Source of the DNA: Silurus meridionalis | Taxonomy: Eukaryota > Chordata > Actinopteri > Siluriformes > Siluridae | NCBI RefSeq assembly: GCF_014805685.1 | Contig: NC_060906.1 | Location: 5,185,715-5,249,714, forward strand | Direction of reading: 5' to 3' | DNA: 64,000 bases | Part shown: positions 40,250 to 51,407 of the stretch, piece after piece | Layout: each line of letters begins with the position of its first letter | Position numbering within the stretch: the stretch's first letter is position 1 | The notes under the pieces: model-generated | The model's input: the letters and a program-made list of their open reading frames with translations, nothing else | Told to the model about the DNA's origin: nothing | The model's database searches: none | Made by a program: the position numbers and the translations under genes

Positions 40250-42863
40250 GTACGGAAGAATCCCCAATCACACCTGTGGATGTGATAATTATAAGGCATA
40301 AAGGGGCTGAAAAGGAGATTAAAAAATACATGAAAAAATGGAAAGATCTGACAGCTGGGGATTTGCAATGGCCTGAAGAGGGAACATTTAATAAAGAAAA
40401 GTGTGATGTAATGAAAACCAGAATTAGAAATTGGGAGAAATAAAAAGAAAAGAAAGAAAAGACAAAACGGAAATTAGACATCATTGAATGGTTTGAGCAC
40501 GAGGGGGAGATGTTAAAAGTGCATAAAGAAAAAACAGAAAAGGTAACAGGAAGTAAGGAGGGAAAAGGGTCAGAAAAGGTTTCAGCCCCACCATTAGAGG
40601 AGTATGAGGAACAGAAGAAACCACCACCATATGCTGAAATAAAGAAGCCAAAGGTGATTAGCTTCTACCCAGTACTAGGAAAAGGAGAGTATCACGACAT
40701 ACAACTAGACATAACAGGAGGACGCATCGAAGGAAGGATGGAATTACCAGTTGCAGATAACAAAATAAACAAAGGAAGAGCAAGACAAACAAACAGAGTG
40801 TTATTTCAGAATCTTGAAGGAGAAGAGGAGATGATGAAGAAAGCGGCAGTGAAGGGAGATATGATTATGAACATGATTATGATTTAGATATCCCACCTGA
40901 AGACTGGGAGAGAGAGCGAGAGGAACTAGAGCCACCTGAGCATGACCAGAATCAAAGACATCGCCAGAAAAAGCAAAAACAAAGGCAAGAAAGGTGTGAA
41001 AGCACCCCTAAGGTACAAAAAAGATTAAGCAAAGCCACATCTCTTCCAGATGTTAGAAATAAGAATGAAAGGAAGGAAGATTCAAACTCAGAGGAAGTTA
41101 AGGATGAAGAAGATTTTGTCGTCCTGAACCCAGTAAGAGGAAAAGGTGCATGTCCATGGAATTTTGGAGATGACACCAAAATGCCACTGAAAAGTGATCC
41201 ACTGCAAACAGAGGTGAAAGCTCTGAAAGAAGAAATGACACTTCAAGAAGAAGAGAATACAATAAACAGGCAAGAACTGGCAGAAACCCAAAAGAGGATG
41301 GAGAAAATGGAGGAAATTCTAAAAGACACTCGAAGAGAAATGGACCAGACAAAAGAGATCATAACGAAAGTAACAGGTGAAAATCGTCAATTACAGGTGA
41401 AGCTATATCAACATGAACATGCCCAACTTGATGCAGAGATACAGAGGGCAGAACAGAAAAGCGCAGAAAGAGTGGAGCAGTGCCGACAGTATATTGATAA
41501 ACTAGAATCTCAACTATACAGGAATCAACCAAAAACCAATGTAAAGGCTGGAAGAAAAGAAAAGCAGAAAAAAGCAAGAGAAGCCATAATAGACTTTCCA
41601 CATGAACGAAGGATGACAAGGTCACAAGTACAGAGAAGTGATCACGATGATGAAGAAGAAGACATAGAAGAAGGAGAATGGACAAGTCCCAATTACCAAA
41701 AATCTTTACAGATGCCAGTCATTATAAAAGGCGCAGAATCAGTATACACACCATGGTCATTTATGGATCTTACGGGACTAATAAGCCGACTGCCTAACAT
41801 ATGTGAAGGAGCACAAAGATGGATAACACGCTTTGAAGAACAAACCATGGGCCAGATGCTGGCTATGGGAGATATCAAGGCGATCCTGACACAGTCATTG
41901 GGAAAAGCTAAAATGATAGAAATATTGGATTAGGCACATCTAGGAGACGTGGGAAAGGATCAGAAGTATGATCGCTGGACGTTTGGAGTAAAGAGAAACG
42001 ACGTGTGGAATGCACTTCGATCCGCATACCCCACTCAATCTGATCTAACCAAGGTGGAAAACCTGAAAATGGACGAAAAAGAAGGAGCTGCGGCCTTCAT
42101 TCTTAAATTACAGAAAGCATGGGCTGAAGAGATGGGGTCAGCATGGGATGAGACAACGGCTAACATCACATTGTTCAAAATAATGCTGAAGAGAGCGCTT
42201 CCAAGTGAAGTACAAGAAAAACTTGAATCAGTTGTGGGACTTAATGCCCTGCCCTGGGCAGCTTTCCAGGCAAATGTCACACATGCTGTGGAAATGCACA
42301 GGAAAAAGAAAGAAGCAAGTAAACAAGCAGCAGAAGATTTAATAACATTGCTGCACAAAGCACAACTCGGAGAGATAGCACGGAGTAAACAAGAAAGTCA
42401 AGAAAAACGCAAAGAAGAGAGAAGTTCAGCTAAACAAGCAGCAGTCATGATGATACCAACAAATGCACAGCAGGATCCAGCTGGTCAAACCATACCAGAT
42501 CAAGGAAATCAGCAACTAATGCCTGTGGGACAACCAATAATGACCTATCCATCGTATCAACAATATCCACCACAAAACAGAGGGTGGGGACAAGGTAGAG
42601 GCAGAGGAAGAGGAGGAATGTTTCAACCAAGAAATTATCAACCACCGAGAGGAGGAAGATGCTGGAATTGCCAAGATCCCAATCACATGATGAGAAACTG
42701 CCCCTATTCAATAAGACAACAGCAAGGAAACCAGCAACAAAATCAAAGCTGGCAAGACCCCGGAAATTGGGCGGGACCATGGATGGGCCAGAATCAGCAG
42801 AATCAACAAACTCAGGCAAGCTTTGGAGGTGGCCCTCCGGGACCACCTCAAGGTAACATGTGA
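40246..42863 (+). pseudogene. gag: Retroviral gag (broken)
   Basis: Starts ATG 40246 (A at -3; MSTEESPITPVDVIIIRHKG). A matrix-like segment is interrupted by TAA 40441-40443. The same frame continues to the late-domain motif PPPY (40621-40632). The frame changes near 40830 into an acidic stretch. A long coiled coil follows (about 41200-41540: heptad-rich, Glu/Lys/Gln), then a capsid-like region with TAG 41931-41933 inside it. After that come a basic helix (VEMHRKKKEASKQ), an Arg-Gly box (RGRGRGG, about 42600) and one zinc knuckle C-x2-C-x4-H-x4-C (42660-42701). It ends at TGA 42861-42863, beyond which the same frame runs on into protease. One knuckle and a PPPY fit gamma/epsilon-like Gag; the coiled coil is unusually long. 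Three breaks in total. Confidence 0.85.
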
Positions 42864-43290
42864 AGATGCCCAGAGAAGCCAGAGGGGGAGCTGGTACAGT
42901 GCCCCACCTCACTGTACCCTGCACAAGAACCAACCATAATGGTGGATGTGAGTAATCAGCTCCAGACATCATTTTTGATTGACACAGGAGCAACATTTAC
43001 AAGCATTGGAAAAGAAGGCTCTAAGCTCCCCTCTCACGCAAAGCAGTAAAGACAGTAGGCTTCTCGGTAAAACTCAAACTTTGCATTTCACAGAGCCACA
43101 AGACATAACAGTAGAAGGAATCACAATACAAGCACCATTGTTGTATTCCCCCGATACCCCAGCGAATCTACTAGGCAGAGATGTACTGTGTAAGCTAGGA
43201 GCAAAAATCTTCTGTGGGCCTACAGGAGTGTGGGTCGAACTGCCCGAAATCCTAGCTCAACAGTGTGTGATGGTAGAAAGAAAAATAGAA
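42864..43290 (+). pseudogene. pro: Retroviral protease (pro)
   Basis: In the gag frame, directly after the gag TGA, the aspartic protease motif FLIDTGATFTSIG appears (Asp codon 42981-42983), ending at TAA 43047-43049. The second half (ITVEGITIQAPLLYSPDTP, then NLLGRDVLCKLGA) is in the frame that continues into pol, so the protease is split by an indel around 43022-43065. Gag and pro in one frame across a TGA is the arrangement of readthrough-type retroviruses, though those known to me use UAG. Confidence 0.8.
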
Positions 43291-43299
43291 CAACAGACA

Positions 43300-43690
43300 C
43301 TGGATAAAGTCTATTGGCTGGAACTCGACGTGACATCTTCAGAACTTCACAAGCTGTATGACCACTTGAAAACATGGTTTACAAACATGCGTCCAGACTG
43401 TAAGGAAACCAGGAAACCATGGCACTGCACAATAAGGTATGATGAGGGGGGACAAGATGAAGAATATGAGACTTTGTGGGGAGAACATGTAGAAGGAAAC
43501 CAGTACAGCCTCAAAGCAGAAAACGTGATCATTGGTCCCCAGGGGATAGCTGCAACAGTACAACTACCAGACCACATTGCACAGTGGTATTCAGTTGAGA
43601 ACTCTGTTCCACATGTCTCCCTGATGATCGGGCAAAATTATAAATCAAAAGACTTAGGGCCAATGGTCAGAGAAGCAAGTCAGATAACTG
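43300..43690 (+). other. Extra pol domain resembling a 2H phosphoesterase
   Basis: Between protease and reverse transcriptase, inside the open frame 42979-44160, lie about 130 residues with an initial strand (VYWLELDVTSS), a helix (ELHKLYDHLKTWF), then WHCTIRYD with His codon 43423-43425 (an HxT motif). After alternating strand-like segments comes VPHVSLMIG with His codon 43612-43614 (an HxS motif). Two H-x-[S/T] motifs on strands, 63 residues apart, after a strand-helix unit, is the hallmark of the 2H phosphoesterase fold (LigT, AKAP7-like, 2'-5' oligoadenylate phosphodiesterases), though the spacing is shorter than the roughly 80 common there. dUTPase motifs are absent. The function is inference. 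Confidence 0.45.
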
Positions 43691-46600
43691 AATGGATACC
43701 AGTGGAAAAAGATATGAGCATGACATCAGACAGGAAATATCTCAGAATAAAATTAACAGCTGAAGACAGTGCGGTAGCTCACACTATTTTGATCAACAGA
43801 CAGATGCAAGTGAGAACACAAGTAGGGCAGGTAGGACAATGGCAACAGAAGGAAGAACAGGCTGAACTAGAAGAAGAACAGGTACTGAAACAGATTCCGG
43901 AAAAGCTATGGACTAAACATCAGACAGATGTAGGGTTAGTTAAGTCATCAGGGTTGGCGAAAATTCAATTAAAACCCAATGTGCAATTACCATACCAGAA
44001 ACAATACCAACTGTCGCAACAGGCGATAGAGGGGATAAGACCCACCATTGAAGGACTAGTTGAAGCAGGAGTGTTAATCCCAACAGACAGCCCTTGCAAC
44101 ACCCCATCTTTCCGGTCAGAAAACCAAATTCAGACAAGTGGAGATTGGTCCATGATTTAAGACCAATAAATCGTGTGGTGGTAGCAGAAAATCCTGTAGT
44201 ACCTGATCCACACACACTGTTAACAAACATCCCTGAAGGGACTAAATGGTACACTGTAATTGACTTATGCTCAGCATTCTTTAGTGTGCCTCTGCATCCT
44301 GAGTCTCGGTTTCTGTTTGCATTTACATACGGGGGAAAACAATACACCTACACACGTCTGCCACAAGGGTATTGTGAAAGCCCGTCAATTTTTAACCAGG
44401 TGTTAGCACGAGATCTGGCAGACCTAGACATTCAAAGCAGTTTGCTTCAATATGTAGACGACCTACTGATTTGTAGTCAAACCAAAGAACAGTGCATGAA
44501 AGACTCGTTAAAGATTCTGGAAACCCTAGCTCATAATGGACACAAGGTCAGTAAGGAAAAATTGCAATTCTGCCGACAAAAGGTAGAATATTTGGGTAGA
44601 GTGCTCGAAGGCACTACACGAAAGATCTCGCCCTCTCATGTAGAGGCAATTCAGAAGACACCACAACCTCAAACAGTGCAACATATGTTGTCATTCCTGG
44701 GTTTAGCAGGTTTTAGCAGACCATGGATTTGTGATTTTGCATTAAAGACACAACCTCTCAGAGACATGATGAAAGCAGCTGATCAGACAAAATCTAGCGC
44801 ACGCCTAGTCTGGACAGAAGAAGGAAAAAAGGCTTTTGAAACTATCAAAAGTGATCTAAAATCTGCTCCTGCACTAGCCTGTCCAGACTACACAAAACCA
44901 TTTCACCTCTATGTGTCAGAAAGACGAGGTTTTGCATCAGCCATTTTAGCACAACAGCAACAGAGCATGGGAAAGAAGCCAATTGCATACTATAGTACAG
45001 CTCTTGACAATGTGGAAAAGGCATGCCACCTTGTTACAGAGGATTGGCAGCAGCAGCATTCGCCTATCAAAAAGCATCAACAATCACGATGGGTCATCCA
45101 GTGACCCTGTACACTTCTCATGCATTACATGCTCTGCTGACAAGTCAAAAGTTTGTGATCACGAATGCACGAAGGACAGGGTATGATGTCATCCTGTCTG
45201 CACCAGAACTAACAATTGAGAGGTGCCACACAATCAATCCAGCTGATCGAGTGGTCTTATCAGATGAGAATTCCCCATGAGTGCACTACAGAAGCAGAGA
45301 AATTTCTGAAGGCTAGAGATGACCTAGAGAACCAACCATTGCAAAATGCCCAAATTGTTTTGTTTGTGGACGGCTCTTGCTATCGTGCGAATGATGGCAA
45401 TAAAGCAGGATATGCTGTAGTCATGCACAATGAGGAAGACGACTTGTTTCAAGTACTAACTAGCGTAAGCGTACCACAACCTTGTTCTGCCCAATTAGCA
45501 GAAATAAAAGCGTTAACAGCAGCATGTAGGTTGGGAGCAGGAGGAAGGTGCACTATTTACACTGATTCAGCATATGCACATGGGGTATGTCACACATTTG
45601 GACCCATCTGGGAACAAAGGGGTTTCAGAGAGCTGATGGATCATCTATTTTGCATGGTCCTGCAATTTCTGATTTGCTCAAAGCAATGATGCTTCCAAAG
45701 GCATTAGCCATTGTGAAGTGTAAAGCTCACAAATCTGATGGGGATATGGTCAGTAGAGGTAATGCGGCAGCAGATGAGGCAGCTAAAGATGCAGCATTAG
45801 GAAAAGACTGTGTGAAAGTGATGATGGTACAGGATGAAGAACATGAGGAAGTGCGAGGGCAGGTAACAGAGGAAGATCTTGGGGAATATCAGGACGTGGC
45901 GAGTAGAGAGGAGAAAGAGATGGAAGAAACGAGGGCAGTACAAGACCCCAACACAGGGTTATGGAGAAGTATTGATGGAGTGTGGGTAGCACCATTAGCT
46001 CTTTTACCAAAGCTCATTGCTGAAGCACATGGGGTAGATCACTGTAATCGTAGAGACCATAGACACAATCCGAAGGAATTGGTGGTCGCCATATCTGGCC
46101 AGTATGGTGGACAAATTCCTGAGGTCCTGTGAACTATGTGCAGCACGAAATGTCAGAAAACATTTCACAGCACCAATCAGTCACATTCCTGAACCAAGGG
46201 GACCATTTCGACATTTAATGATGGACTTTGTGGACATGGCAGATAGAAAGGAAGGGAAAAGATACATCTTGGTAGTAATAGATCGTTTTAGCAGATGGGT
46301 TGAGGCGATAGCTACTGCCAAGAATGACGCAAAGACTGTAGCTAAGTTTTTGACCAGGGAAGTGATTCCAAGGTTTGGGATACCTGACAAGCTGAGCTCT
46401 GACAATGGACCACACTTTGTAAATAATGTGATCAAGGCGATTTCAGAAGCGTTGTGCATAAAGCAAAGGATGGGGTGTGTTTACCATCCACAGTCACAGG
46501 AATGGTTGAAAGAGCAAATGGAGTGTTGAAGGAGAAAATAGCAAAAATTTGTGCTAGCACAGATCTGAATTGGGTACAAGCTCTTCCACTGGCATTGATG

Positions 46601-47332
46601 AAAATGCGCTCTCAAACAAATCGCAACACACATCTAACACCGCATGAACTGCTGACTGGACGACCCATGCCAGTTGCTTTCACACAAGGACCTTACACAA
46701 GCTCCTCACTTGAACAACTTGAAGCAGACATGTCTAGTTATTGCAAACATCTGACGCAAATACACAGAACTTTATATTCACAGGTTCGTGAGGCCACACA
46801 CGGAGCACAGGTTGACGAGCCACTACAGCAGGTGCAACCAGGTGACTACGTGTACATCAAAGTGTTCAAAAGGAAACACTGGAGTGAGCCACGCCGTGAA
46901 GGTCCATTCAAGGTGGTACTAGCAACTCCTACCGCAGTCAAGGTTGAAGGTAAGGAATACTGGTATCATCTTAACCATTGTTGCAGAGCTGCGGTGAAAG
47001 GACCAGAGTGGAGGAAATCTCGTGCTGAATTGGCACGCTGCGCCCACTCTGACGACTCAGAAGACGACGACGACGGCACAGGCCCAGCACAGGACAGAGG
47101 ACCAGCATACAGGACACGTGCCAAAACCACACAACCACGGCCAGTTGAAGGAGAACCGAGGCCAGGTTGTTCGTATCAGGTTGATTCACGACCACCACAT
47201 GACACATTAGAAGAGACTGTGCAGAGACTACTAGGCAGCGAAGAAAACACTGTCACTCCACCTGAACAGTTTGACACACTTGATCTACAAGATCTACTAG
47301 ACTTAGATATCGATCTACCTGTGGAACCATGA
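43691..47332 (+). pseudogene. pol: Retroviral pol: RT, RNase H, integrase (broken)
   Basis: The RT starts with a proline-rich entry (IQLKPNVQLPYQKQYQLSQQ). After a frame change at about 44095 come WRLVHDLRPINRVV, FLFAFTYGGKQYTYTRLPQG and the catalytic LLQYVDDLLICSQ. The connection changes frame near 45040. RNase H (45350-45790) has VDGS, AEIKAL, TDSAYAHG and a D in AAADEAA. Integrase has an HHCC-type zinc region (EAHGVDHCNR ... CELCAARN, frame change near 46060-46110), the D of LMMDFVDM, the D of LSSDNGPHF, and after another frame change near 46490 the E of MVERANG. Its C-terminal domain (VQPGDYVYIKVFKRKHWSEP) and an acidic tail run to TGA 47330-47332. The end overlaps the env ATG. About five frame changes in total. 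Confidence 0.88.
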
Positions 47333-49719
47333 TGAAAAATTCCCTAAAGTCCAAACAGACTCCCACCAAAAGATACTGGGCAGTACTCGTTATGGCTTTA
47401 GTAGTATGGTTCATTTGCACCTACATTGTCATTAACTGTTATTCACATCATCCAGCAGATGTATCAGTCCCTGTGCCTAACATTTCCCTAAGTAACTGCT
47501 CTCAGCCCGCGGCATGCCCAGTAAATCGTAACATGTCCACACACAGATATAAGCGATCTCCACCCCTAAGTCCCCTAGCTCGCCACGCTGAAACCGGTCT
47601 CACTGCAGCACAGGCTGCTAAGGTTTCTGTATATTCGGCAAGAAACGTGCTTGCAGCACAGCTTCGGTGTGCATTGGGCGTTTTAAATAACACCAAGGTC
47701 CTATCATTTTTTCCTGTAACTGCAAAACATATATTTATAACATATACCATATCCTTAGTTCATCCTCGCAACTCTACAGAGATACAAGACACTCCTGAAT
47801 ACGAGATGAGACTCGAGGCTCGTATAACCGACACAGAAAATGGAACAGACATTGTAGTAGTTACGGGAGTACCCCGCAGTTATACCTCCTGTGTTGGGCA
47901 CCCGTAGTTGTGTTGATATTGCGCTATTGTGGTATTATGGTTTTCCCAAGTGGGGATCCCACATGGCAGGTTTGAAAGAACTTCGTGGAATCTCTAGTAT
48001 ATGGGGATGTTTTGTACAGATTCCTTGTATATGTTCCTAACTGGCAGGAAAAAATGAACTTACCTAGAATACAACTTAGCTTTAGATATAAGAACCCCAA
48101 CTATCCCTTAAATCCAAAAGCCCGTCCTGTCTCAGATGTGCGGAAAAATCAATGTAACATCAGTAAAGCTATATCCCGAAACTACGAACATTCAACCAAA
48201 CCTTAACTTGTACAGACAATGGTTGGTAAATTCAGGGCGTGCAGCAGTGCCCCACTCTACATGCATTGTATGCGACAGAAGGTCTCGTCGCCCACCTCGT
48301 GTTATGCCAACAGTAGGGATAGAGGCATGTGATAAAGCACCCTATAACACCACTCATCTATGTCCAGCTATATGTTTATTGGGTTCAGCTGCTGTTGATT
48401 ATGGAGCTCACTGGATGCACTCACGAAGTACTGCATGCAGTATCAGCCTCTGGCTACTCTTAGTAATGACGATTTGCGGGTAATTGTGCAACCAGGACAA
48501 ACTTTCCCATTGTGCCTCCATGCAAGAGGAGTAGTTAATGTGGGATCACTGCCCAAGGAGGCATGTGACCAACAAATTGATGCAGCGTTCCACATACTTA
48601 ACTTGAGACTATCTTGTAATGACTCTACACAGAAATGTGACAATGAAACACGTAGTCATTTTTATGTCCCCAGCTTGAGAAGAGGCACATTGCCCCTAGC
48701 AGACATATTCTGGTTCTGTGGGGGAAAGGAAGTGCTGCAGGTTCTACCTAGCCTGTGGCATGGTCGCTGTGCACCGGTAGTCCTAGAAGGACGTCTTATT
48801 GTTATGGCAGTAAATGAGACCCTTTTACACGACCTGGTTAGATCAAGACGACGTCGAAGCGCTTTTCAGGATGACGTTGACCAAACATCGTTAGCTAGTA
48901 TCGTGAATAATTACAAGAACAAGCATCTCACGATCACTGATAAATCTAGCTTGCCCTCATGGGGCACAGATCCTGACATCTATATAAGTTGGAAGGGCAC
49001 ACCAGTAGGTGTTCCGGTTGAGTTTGCTGCTCTAGATAAAGGCGCCCAAAGCATTGACAATGTTTCTCCCTTGGATCCAAATAGATCGTAATATGGCCTG
49101 GATAAATTATATTTGGTACAACCAACAACGTTTTATCAATCACACAATTGAAGCCTTAAAACTAATATCAGAACAACTTCACGCCACTACATTAATGGCT
49201 GTACAGAATAGATTTGCTATTGACAAAATGCTTGGCCCAGATCAAGGTGTGTGCCATCTAATTGGGGAGGACTGTTGCACGGTTATTCCTCTTCACACTG
49301 GCTCTGCAGGTCCGCTACACACTCTACTAGAACGTATGGCGAAAGCTCGTGATGAGATGGTCTCCAATAATGCGAAGGAATCCGCACTTACTAGTTGGCT
49401 GAGTTGGTTTTTTTCTTCAAACTGGCTGGCGGGACTAATACGTATTGGAACTACACTTGCCATTATTCTTGCAGCCGTGGCATTTTTTGTTTGCTGCGGC
49501 ATACCTTGTCTCCGTGCTCTTATCAGCAAGACTGTGCACTCACTGTTCGGACAATATGTACAGCTCCCAATGACGGCTGTTATGGAGCAGGAATCTACTA
49601 CAGAACATATCTATGCAGCTATGGACCATAACGTCTATGAAGACATGAAAGCAGATTTTTGGGTTCAAACAAAGGACAAGAATAATGTACACCAAACATA
49701 TCCTTTTAATATTTATTAG
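47329..49719 (+). pseudogene. env: Retroviral envelope gene, gamma-type (broken)
   Basis: ATG 47329 overlaps the pol stop (ATGATGA). Residues about 17-37 form a hydrophobic segment preceded by a basic N-terminus; N-glycosylation sites follow, then a furin-like RYKR at 47545-47556 (residues 73-76), so a long leader peptide is likely cut there. The surface unit has CIVC (CXXC, 48262-48273) and ends at a polybasic RSRRRR (48840-48857). The transmembrane unit has a helical heptad region, the CX6CC motif CHLIGEDCC (49252-49278), a membrane anchor (about 49425-49510, IGTTLAIILAAVAFFVCC) and an approximately 70-residue tail to TAG. CXXC with CX6CC marks gamma-type disulfide-linked Env. The reading frame switches about four times (near 47900, 48150, 48440 and 49070), so it is not translatable as assembled. 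Confidence 0.85.
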
Positions 49720-49898
49720 ATATATCTGTCTAGCCATCTATCTATCTGTCTAATTAATCTAGATACTAATAACATACCCGTGGAGGTTTACTTCTATATT
49801 TCCCACTTTCATGACACTTGCTTTAAGTCGTTACTAATCCACATTATGTTGTATAAACCATGTTGTTGTTGTGAGTTCTTCATGTTGTGTGCAGGAAC

Positions 49899-50270
49899 AT
49901 GGCCGCCAGAGAACCCAGGTGGCTACAGCCGAATCTGCGACTGTTTCCTGGGGTGTGTGCATACACAGAAACATGTTATGAGGGATATCGCTTCGCCTTC
50001 AACACTTTCAGGGGTCCTTGTGAGGCGTGTGCAGCCCTAACCTATGACAATCAGACACATTGTTTGTGGTGCCAAAACGGTGACGACTGTCCTTTGGGTG
50101 AACGATGCCATGGTGGACCCCATGAGTGGTTCGGTTTTCCTCCACAGAGGGATGAGTTTGCTTGGGAAACAGATGAGGACCAGCGTAGACCAGTGACCGC
50201 CATTTTGCGCCATGCTAACATGTTTTCCCAGAGGGATGTGGCTAGACTCCATTCAGAACTCTGTCTATGA
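49899..50270 (+). CDS. Post-env ORF A, cysteine-rich, unknown function
   Basis: 123 codons from ATG 49899 (MAAREPRWLQPNLRLFPGVC...) to TGA 50268-50270. An acceptor-like TTCATGTTGTGTGCAG ends at 49894, four bases before the ATG, so a spliced mRNA could begin here. Eight cysteines fall in a symmetric pattern: C20-x5-C26, C41-x2-C44, C55-x2-C58, C64-x5-C70, with histidines at 54 and 71, suggesting two zinc sites or a disulfide-rich fold. No signal peptide or membrane segment; the C-terminal part is acidic then helical. It sits where epsilonretroviruses carry orfA/orfB. No family recognised. It is intact, unlike gag, pol and env. Confidence 0.5.
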   Translation: MAAREPRWLQPNLRLFPGVCAYTETCYEGYRFAFNTFRGPCEACAALTYDNQTHCLWCQNGDDCPLGERCHGGPHEWFGFPPQRDEFAWETDEDQRRPVTAILRHANMFSQRDVARLHSELCL

Positions 50271-50664
50271 TCTTCCTGGTGGACTCCAGATGGTCACCCG
50301 AGTCTTCACAATACGTCGCGCAATCTCCCTGGCTGAGTCATTTGGGGTTCTTTCCTTCTCGACAAGAGCCCGAAACACCCATAGTTTTCTGCTTACGACC
50401 TTCGTTATGCAACGCACCACTGTAACATACTACACCATTACCTTAGGAGGCTATGTTCTATGGACAACGGAATCAGCAAAACACTGGGGTTGGCACTGTC
50501 GCCCTATCCTGTGTCACAGATATCACAAGCGTGCCAGAGACTCAGAGGTAGTTTCAGTGCATGGTAGACGGTCCCGTCTAAAATGGTACAATGCTGTGTG
50601 GTTCGCATTACGGACTGGTCGCCATATATCTGCTCCCTTACCTCATTGGATTAAGCGGTTATAG
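50212..50664 (+). CDS. Post-env ORF B, overlapping ORF A, unknown function
   Basis: 150 codons from 50212 to TAG 50662-50664, in a different frame and overlapping the end of ORF A by 59 nt. The start codon is uncertain (MLTCFPRGMW at the extreme). Moderately hydrophobic centre (SFLLTTFVMQRTTVTYYTIT), then a basic C-terminal half (HKRARDSEVVSVHGRRSRLK). It may be a separate accessory protein, or the continuation of ORF A after a frameshift. No domain recognised. Confidence 0.35.
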   Translation: MLTCFPRGMWLDSIQNSVYDLPGGLQMVTRVFTIRRAISLAESFGVLSFSTRARNTHSFLLTTFVMQRTTVTYYTITLGGYVLWTTESAKHWGWHCRPILCHRYHKRARDSEVVSVHGRRSRLKWYNAVWFALRTGRHISAPLPHWIKRL

Positions 50665-50966
50665 CCTGTTTCATAGCTTTACCACGTTTATGCGGACTAC
50701 ATTGTTTGATTTCATTTTTCTTTTGTTCATGTATTTTCTATTTTAACTGCATGTACACCCACGACTAAGGATGACCTTGGTGGTGATTCCACTGTCGCGC
50801 CACTGGCGGGCAGGGTGGGAATTTTCCCTGTTATGATTGTCTACAGGGTTTTTCGCCCACTCCTAGTTCATCGATGTTGTGGTTTTGGTGCACCCATTGG
50901 TGTGAGGGTGGGAGTAATGTAATGTCGATCTGTTTCTTAGCTTTGGAGTCATGTCGATCTGTTTCT

Positions 50967-51004
<38 letters not shown>

Positions 51005-51393
51005 ATCTGTTTCTGAGCTTTTGCTTTTATTTCGTTTATAGCTTTTGCTTTTATTTCGTTTATTTCGTTTCCTTTTTGCTTTTCTCATTGTTTCCTGTTG
51101 CTTTGTTTATTATTCCTTTCATTGTTATTATTCAAGCCTTAATGGACCTTTTCCTTGGACCAACATATTCACGTGGATAGCAACACTCGAGTGCCTGGTA
51201 AAGTGCTAGTAACCTCTTCCAGGGCTCCAACAAGACCCCCTGCGATACGCAAAGTATCTGGGTCAGAAGAAAATTACAACATGCCAAAGAAGTCAAAGAC
51301 TTTTACTTTGTTCTACTGCTGTATTACATGAATATGTATGATTAAGAAACGGTTATAAGTGATTATAAGTGGAATGTGAGACTATAAAGTCTC
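50665..51393. other. Region between the last ORF and the polypurine tract
   Basis: Non-coding. It includes a 33-nt poly(T) at about 50971-51003 and an exact 23-nt repeat starting ATGTCGATCTGTTTC (50922 and 50951). GAGGGTGGGAGTAATG (50904-50919), followed by a 5-nt TAATG repeat and TCGA, strongly resembles the polypurine tract and LTR start at 51395. Confidence 0.55.
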
Positions 51394-51407
51394 AGAGGGG
51401 GGAGTAA
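51394..51407 (+). promoter_or_regulatory. Polypurine tract
   Basis: AGAGGGGGGAGTAA directly precedes the 3' LTR TGTCGAG, the expected site of plus-strand priming. Confidence 0.85.
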
